DNA of 64,000 nucleotides from an uncultured Lachnospiraceae bacterium. GTDB lineage: Bacteria; Bacillota; Clostridia; Lachnospirales; Lachnospiraceae. The translations under genes were made by a program, and so were the position numbers. Positions 60,009-64,000 of the stretch are shown here, piece by piece. The notes beneath the pieces are model-generated. The model was given only the letters and a program-made list of their open reading frames with translations, made no database searches and was not told the DNA's origin. Location of the stretch: the NCBI GenBank assembly GCA_910577955.1, contig CAJTNC010000015.1, forward strand, positions 12,645-76,644. The letters run 5' to 3'. The first letter of the stretch is position 1. Each line of letters begins with the position of its first letter.

Positions 60009-60093
60009 GTTCAAAATAGTAATTCAATACTTGCTGACAGCTCCAACTGTACTGTTCCACTGAAAATATTATCATGAGAAAAGGAGTACAGTC

Positions 60094-61788
60094 ATGCATT
60101 ATATAAAGGAAGTTTTGAAAGACAACAAGAAATGGATAATCGTCTATTTGTTCATAGGATTATTCAATGCTTTTATGACAAACTACATGGCTGATTATTT
60201 TCAAAAAATTGTTGACGGACTGACAGACAGGTCAATAACAGTTTATGGAATTTTGTTTTATGGCGTCATTCTTTTTGTTGATTATGGAATGAACTATTTA
60301 GACGAATATCCGTCCGCAAAACTAGGGAATGAGATTTACTTGGATTTCAAGTTATTGGCGCTGCGTAAAATAGGCAGAATGGATTATTCTGAATACCAAA
60401 AGTTAGGGATCGGAAAACTGGTGCAGCAGATTGAAAATGGTGCTAATGCAGGGAAAGGTGTTCTCTATGACTTTTGGTTTTGTGTTGTCAGGAATTTACT
60501 TCCAACGATTCTTTTCAGTCTATACTTTATCCGGAGAATAGACAGGACCATCACTTATTTTCTTTTGGCCGGATATATTGTTGTGTTTTTGGTAACAAAT
60601 CTGTTGCTGAAAGGATTATATCAGATAAAAGAAAAGATACTGACGGGCGAGGAAGAATTAAATCATTTTCTTGTGCGTGGTTTCATGGAAATGCCTATTT
60701 TCCGTATGAAAAATCAATTTTCAAATGAAGTAAAAAAGGCATTAGGGGCAAAGCGTGTAATTGTATCGTCAAAAGTGAAAATGACTATGATACATGAAGC
60801 GTTTTTTACCATATTTGCATTGTTAGTAGCCTGTTTAGATGTTGGGATTTTAGCCTATGCATGGAGAAACAACCATTTATCTATTGGCTCTGTAGTTGCT
60901 TTAATCACATTGCTCAATAATGCTTATACACCTATCGCAATCTTTAACGTCATTTATGTGCAGTACAAACTGAACAAAACAGCTTGGCTGCGGTTTACAG
61001 GGCTGTTAGATTTGAAAGAAGATACACAGCTTGAACAAGGTACAGATTTTGTTGCACTCTTAAACGAAATTCATATTGAGGGCTTATCATTTTTCTATGA
61101 AAACAAAGAAGTCCTTCAATCTGTAAGTTTGACTATTAAAAGAGGTGAAAAAATAGCTTTTGTCGGTGAATCGGGTTCGGGCAAATCCACATTGACAAAA
61201 ATTTTGGTCGGATTGCTGAAGTATGATAAAGGAGATATTTTTTTTGATGACGAATCACTCAAAAATATTTCACTGAAATCACTGTATGAAAAAGTATCTT
61301 ATTTATCACAGGACACTCCTGTTTTTGACGGCACAATTAAAGAAAATCTGGTGTTTGACAACGAAGTTTCAGAAACCGACATTCATGTATGCCTTGAAAA
61401 AACAAGACTGTTGTCAATGCTTGCAGCATTGGATAAAGGAATAGAAACAAGAATCGGTGAGAAAGGAACTTGTTTATCGGGAGGGGAAAAGCAACGATTG
61501 GCATTAGCCAGACTTTGGTTTGATAATCCTGATATAGTCGTTTTAGATGAAGCAACATCAGCACTGGATAACGTGACCGAAGGTATCGTCATGAAAAATG
61601 TTTTGGAGCAGATAAACCATGCCACCGTGATTGCTGTTGCCCACCGCCTGACTTCCATTAAGGAATTTGACCGTATCGTTGTATTCAGAAATGGCAAAAT
61701 TGTCGGCAATGGAACTTTTGATGAATTGCTGGCAAATAACAGTTATTTTCTTGATTTATACAGGAAGGAAAAAGAAAACTCTAATTAA
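60094..61788 (+). CDS. ABC half-transporter, permease fused to ATPase, 564 aa
   Basis: Type-IV exporter half-molecule: six helices over residues 15-300, then the ATPase. Walker A is VGESGSGKSTLTKIL near 365, Q-loop YLSQDTPVFDG, signature LSGGEKQRLALARL, Walker B DIVVLDEATSALDN and switch His in VAHRLTS. It is AT-rich and must form a homodimer, since no partner half is adjacent. Substrates of this subgroup are peptides, lipids or drugs and cannot be set from sequence. Its stop overlaps that of the convergent WYL regulator by 4 bases. The composition differs from the fucose region, which suggests later acquisition. Confidence 0.9.
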   Translation: MHYIKEVLKDNKKWIIVYLFIGLFNAFMTNYMADYFQKIVDGLTDRSITVYGILFYGVILFVDYGMNYLDEYPSAKLGNEIYLDFKLLALRKIGRMDYSEYQKLGIGKLVQQIENGANAGKGVLYDFWFCVVRNLLPTILFSLYFIRRIDRTITYFLLAGYIVVFLVTNLLLKGLYQIKEKILTGEEELNHFLVRGFMEMPIFRMKNQFSNEVKKALGAKRVIVSSKVKMTMIHEAFFTIFALLVACLDVGILAYAWRNNHLSIGSVVALITLLNNAYTPIAIFNVIYVQYKLNKTAWLRFTGLLDLKEDTQLEQGTDFVALLNEIHIEGLSFFYENKEVLQSVSLTIKRGEKIAFVGESGSGKSTLTKILVGLLKYDKGDIFFDDESLKNISLKSLYEKVSYLSQDTPVFDGTIKENLVFDNEVSETDIHVCLEKTRLLSMLAALDKGIETRIGEKGTCLSGGEKQRLALARLWFDNPDIVVLDEATSALDNVTEGIVMKNVLEQINHATVIAVAHRLTSIKEFDRIVVFRNGKIVGNGTFDELLANNSYFLDLYRKEKENSN

Positions 61789-62744
61789 GTAAGTTCCGAT
61801 CCGCAATAATGCCGATGTAATTCGTATATTTTTTGCTGTATTAGTTTTATTAACTCTGCCGGCTCTAACACAGCAGCGTTATTCCCAAATGGTAATATGT
61901 AGTCGGCAACCCATTCTAAAGCAGCATGATCTATTTCCATGTCGATCATCCCGCCCCCTGTTGAAAATGTTTTTAAACCACGTGCAAGTAAAGATTCATT
62001 TTCGCAGCGTTTAACGCCTACATCCGTCAGTCGGATCTTCATGTGGTAGTCCTTTTTAACCTCTGTTTTTTCCAGATATTCTTGAATTGACGCAGGAATA
62101 GGGTATTTTCCTTTCGGATAGGGCTTTTCCTCTATGATTTCTTTGATACGGTCAACCCGAAACACTCGGATTTGATTTGCCGTTGTGCAATAGGCGGGGC
62201 AATACCAAAGTCCATTCATGGCATATAGGCCGATAGGTATAATTGTGCGCACGCTTTCAGAATGTGTTGACGAATACCGTATTGTTGCGGCATGGCGATT
62301 GATAACGACAAGAAACATTGCTTTAAGCAACGGCGAATCGCAATGTCTGTCCGGGATCCAAAATACAACCTTATTTTGAATCTGCGTGATACTGTTTTGT
62401 ACATCTAACGGCAGACAGTTCAAAAATTTTTTCAAGACGGATATGGTTTCCTGTTCAAAGGGCAAGTCACGGTGATATTGTAAGGCTTGACAGGCAAAGA
62501 AAATAGCTTTTGCTTCGCTTTCTGAAAAGGCAATGGGCGGTAAAATGCGTTCTTTTAAGATATGGTACCCACCCGCCGCCCCAACTTCGGAATAAAGAGG
62601 AAAACCAGCTTGCTCCAATTCTTGTAAGTCACGCAGTATGGTTCTTTTTGATACGGAAAATTCATTTGCTAACTCGCCTACTGTAAAATCCTTTTTTGCA
62701 TTTATTGTTATCATCATTTCGATAAGCCGTTCTGCTTTTGACAT
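61785..62744 (-). CDS. YafY-type transcriptional regulator with HTH and WYL domains, 319 aa
   Basis: DNA-binding regulator: an HTH_11 domain (residues 1-60, SVSKRTILRDLQELEQAGF) followed by a WYL ligand-sensing domain (about 135-210, with NGLWYCPAYC and FRVDRIKEI) and a C-terminal WCX extension. The ATG at 62744 has AAAGGAG 7 bases upstream; an in-frame start 6 codons earlier is unlikely. WYL regulators often repress a neighbouring transporter or stress gene. The palindrome just upstream (62767-62781) suggests autoregulation. Confidence 0.88.
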   Translation of the reverse strand: MSKAERLIEMMITINAKKDFTVGELANEFSVSKRTILRDLQELEQAGFPLYSEVGAAGGYHILKERILPPIAFSESEAKAIFFACQALQYHRDLPFEQETISVLKKFLNCLPLDVQNSITQIQNKVVFWIPDRHCDSPLLKAMFLVVINRHAATIRYSSTHSESVRTIIPIGLYAMNGLWYCPAYCTTANQIRVFRVDRIKEIIEEKPYPKGKYPIPASIQEYLEKTEVKKDYHMKIRLTDVGVKRCENESLLARGLKTFSTGGGMIDMEIDHAALEWVADYILPFGNNAAVLEPAELIKLIQQKIYELHRHYCGSELT

Positions 62745-62766
62745 TTTTAAACTCCTTTCCAAATAG

Positions 62767-62781
62767 TGACAACTCTTGTCA
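62767..62781. promoter_or_regulatory. Perfect palindrome TGACAA-CTC-TTGTCA, candidate WYL-regulator operator
   Basis: Six-base perfect arms with a 3-base spacer lie 22 bases upstream of the WYL gene ATG, in the 214-base space shared with the divergent YciI-like gene. The rest of the space shows AT-rich sequence with TATAAT-like boxes at about 62912 and 62937. Confidence 0.55.
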
Positions 62782-62958
62782 TCATTCTATGATAATCTAT
62801 TTATATCCCAAGCGCAATATGGCGCAGATCTTTGACACCGTGTGAAGCATGGAACATGATAGCTTCCTGTCAGGCATCGCCAACTTAGATTGCTATTGCC
62901 GGATAAATATAATATAATACCCTCAGCAACCCCCGTATAATGTAAAGGAGAAAAACGT

Positions 62959-63258
62959 ATGGAAAAATTGATGTACATGATGATGATCGAGAAAAGCAAG
63001 ACCTATAATAAAATGACAAAACAGGCAGTTATGGAACACGTTGAAAACATAAGAAAACTGGACGATGAGGGAAAGCTGGAAATCTGCGGTGTGTTTAAGG
63101 GCTATCCGGGAATGGCAGGCATGTATATCCTAAAAACAGAGAGCCGTGAAGAGGCAGAAGAAATTTGCAAATCAGAGCCGCTGGTTATGGGCGGATATGC
63201 AACTTACAAATTAGTCGGTTTACAAATTGCAAACCGGGAAAATAATTACTTACTCTAA
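62959..63258 (+). CDS. YciI-like domain protein, 99 aa
   Basis: Small alpha/beta protein of the dimeric ferredoxin-like YCII fold. KLMYMMMIEKSKTYNKM is the first strand/helix, EHVENIRKLDDEGKLEICGVF the middle with the usual 'H...L..L...G.L...G' pattern, and TESREEAEEICKSEPLVMGG the closing part, although the catalytic-type Asp-His of YciI enzymes is not obvious. AAAGGAG lies 6 bases upstream of the ATG. Divergent from the WYL regulator gene, so it may be one of its targets. Function unknown. Confidence 0.75.
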   Translation: MEKLMYMMMIEKSKTYNKMTKQAVMEHVENIRKLDDEGKLEICGVFKGYPGMAGMYILKTESREEAEEICKSEPLVMGGYATYKLVGLQIANRENNYLL

Positions 63259-63385
63259 TTGGGGAAGGGAATCACGTTTCTGGCGGTATTTTTGACGCCA
63301 TTTTTTCTTATTTTTCGGACAGTCTCCTGATTTTTTCATGTCTTTTAGAGTGTCGCACAAAAATGCTAATTGTCCAAGGCGGGTA
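63253..63385 (-). pseudogene. Possible 3' fragment of a gene cut by the insertion sequence
   Basis: On the minus strand the last ~44 codons before a TAA near 63258 read ...LGQLAFLCDTLKDM then very basic CPKNKKKWRQKYRQKRD and stop just past the YciI-like gene. The frame continues into the insertion-sequence end, so an upstream part may lie beyond it. It could equally be chance; no family is recognised. Confidence 0.25.
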
Positions 63386-64000
63386 GTGTAAAAAAGTTTG
63401 TGTCTATGGAAAAAAATACCTCTTTTTGGGCAAGAATCAAGATATGACAATTCTTATCGAAAAGGAGTATTTTTATGCCAGCAACAAAACAGCAAATACG
63501 ACAGATTATTGCAGATAACAACCTTAACAGCGTGGCTGATGTTTACAGCCTGCTAAGGGACAGCTTCAAAGATATCCTTCATGAGCTTATGGAGGCGGAA
63601 TTGGATGCATCCCTTGGCTACGAAAAAAACCAGAAAGGTGATGCTCCCACATCCAACAAACGTAACGGACATTCTCCCAAAACCCTCAAGAGCCAGTATG
63701 GGGAATTCCAGATCGATGTCCCAAGAGACCGTGAGGGTGAATTTGAGCCAAAGCTCATCCCAAAATACCAGAGGGATATCTCCGGTATTGAAGAAAAAGT
63801 AATCTCCCTCTATGCAAGGGGCATGAGCACAAGGGATATCCATGACCAGATACAGGAGCTTTATGGGATGGAACTGTCCGCAGAGATGGTCAGTAAGATC
63901 ACGGACAGGATACTCCCAGAGGTCAAAGAGTGGCAGGCGCGGCCATTGAACCCCATCTATCCCTTTGTATTCATGGACTGTATCCATTATAAAGTCAGGG
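63386..64000 (+). mobile_element. IS256-family insertion sequence, left part
   Basis: The element's probable left terminal repeat starts with GTGTAAAAAAGTTTGTGTCT at 63386, the G/T-start, A-run form typical of IS256-type ends, and the transposase gene begins about 90 bases inside. The right end is beyond the window, so target-site duplication cannot be checked. Confidence 0.75.
63475..64000 (+). CDS. IS256-family transposase (mutator type), N-terminal 175 residues, truncated by window edge
   Basis: The start at 63475 follows AAAGGAG. The N-terminus reads MPATKQQIRQIIADNNLNSV, then ILHELMEAELDASLGYEKNQK (family motif LGYE), SNKRNGHSPKTLKSQYGEFQ, VPRDREGEFEPKLIPKYQRD and GMSTRDIHDQIQELYG. The first catalytic aspartate of the DDE set is in PFVFMDCIHYKV at the edge. 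The visible part is intact, with no frameshift. The rest of the gene is outside the window. Confidence 0.92.
   Translation, partial: MPATKQQIRQIIADNNLNSVADVYSLLRDSFKDILHELMEAELDASLGYEKNQKGDAPTSNKRNGHSPKTLKSQYGEFQIDVPRDREGEFEPKLIPKYQRDISGIEEKVISLYARGMSTRDIHDQIQELYGMELSAEMVSKITDRILPEVKEWQARPLNPIYPFVFMDCIHYKVR

Overview
The window reads as chromosome of an anaerobic gut Firmicute of the Lachnospiraceae type. The evidence is the protein families (glycyl-radical chemistry, Rbs-type and MalFG-type sugar ABC systems, YesMN two-component pairs, DUF975, DUF2975 and DUF6688 membrane proteins), strong Gram-positive AGGAGG ribosome binding sites and clean sigma-A promoters. No rRNA, tRNA or CRISPR array was seen.

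Left part, 1-21.5 kb, is a mixed housekeeping and accessory region: an edge-truncated gene, a PGRP-type amidase, a tyrosine recombinase, an acetyltransferase, a group of uncharacterised membrane proteins with an XRE regulator, an ABC-class ATPase, an acyl-CoA ligase, a thioesterase, an AEC carrier, a DUF975 - C39 - NhaC operon, a response regulator with degenerate GGDEF plus EAL, a cyclophilin, a TSUP permease and an orphan GHKL kinase. Two genes here (an MTA/SAH nucleosidase and a SAM methyltransferase) are broken by internal deletions. Two copies of a long imperfect inverted-repeat element, sharing core words, lie at 9124-9336 and 15232-15459.

Central part, 21.5-46.7 kb, is one functional island for L-fucose. 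A divergent AraC regulator faces an operon fucI - permease - double ATPase - permease - lipoprotein - fucU - kinase - ParA-type ATPase - small basic/acidic protein. A separate operon of about 13.5 kb, with a consensus promoter at 34990-35018 and a hairpin terminator at 21492-21531, encodes a B12-independent propanediol-utilisation microcompartment of the aldolase-containing glycyl-radical class (GRM5-like). It has seven shell proteins (five BMC-H including a PduU type, one PduT-type BMC-T, one PduN pentamer), a fuculose-phosphate aldolase with a C-terminal encapsulation tail, PduP, a zinc alcohol dehydrogenase, PduL, PduS, a PduO-C-like protein, a PduV GTPase, a DeoR regulator, the glycyl-radical diol dehydratase and its activase. 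Inferred flux: fucose is imported, mutarotated, isomerised and phosphorylated, then cleaved to DHAP and lactaldehyde; lactaldehyde becomes 1,2-propanediol, then propionaldehyde, then propionyl-CoA/propionyl phosphate and propanol. The most interesting observation is the ParA plus small disordered-looking protein at the end of the fucose operon, which looks like an McdAB-type positioning system for this compartment.

Right part, 46.7-59 kb, is a second carbohydrate locus: YesMN-type kinase and regulator, a lipoprotein and two MalFG-type permeases, a PIG-L deacetylase, a GH65 phosphorylase and a HAD phosphatase, followed by a MATE exporter with a terminator-like hairpin in its leader. From about 59.3 kb the sequence becomes visibly more AT-rich: a membrane protein, an ABC half-transporter, a WYL regulator and a YciI-like protein. 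The window ends inside an IS256-family insertion sequence.
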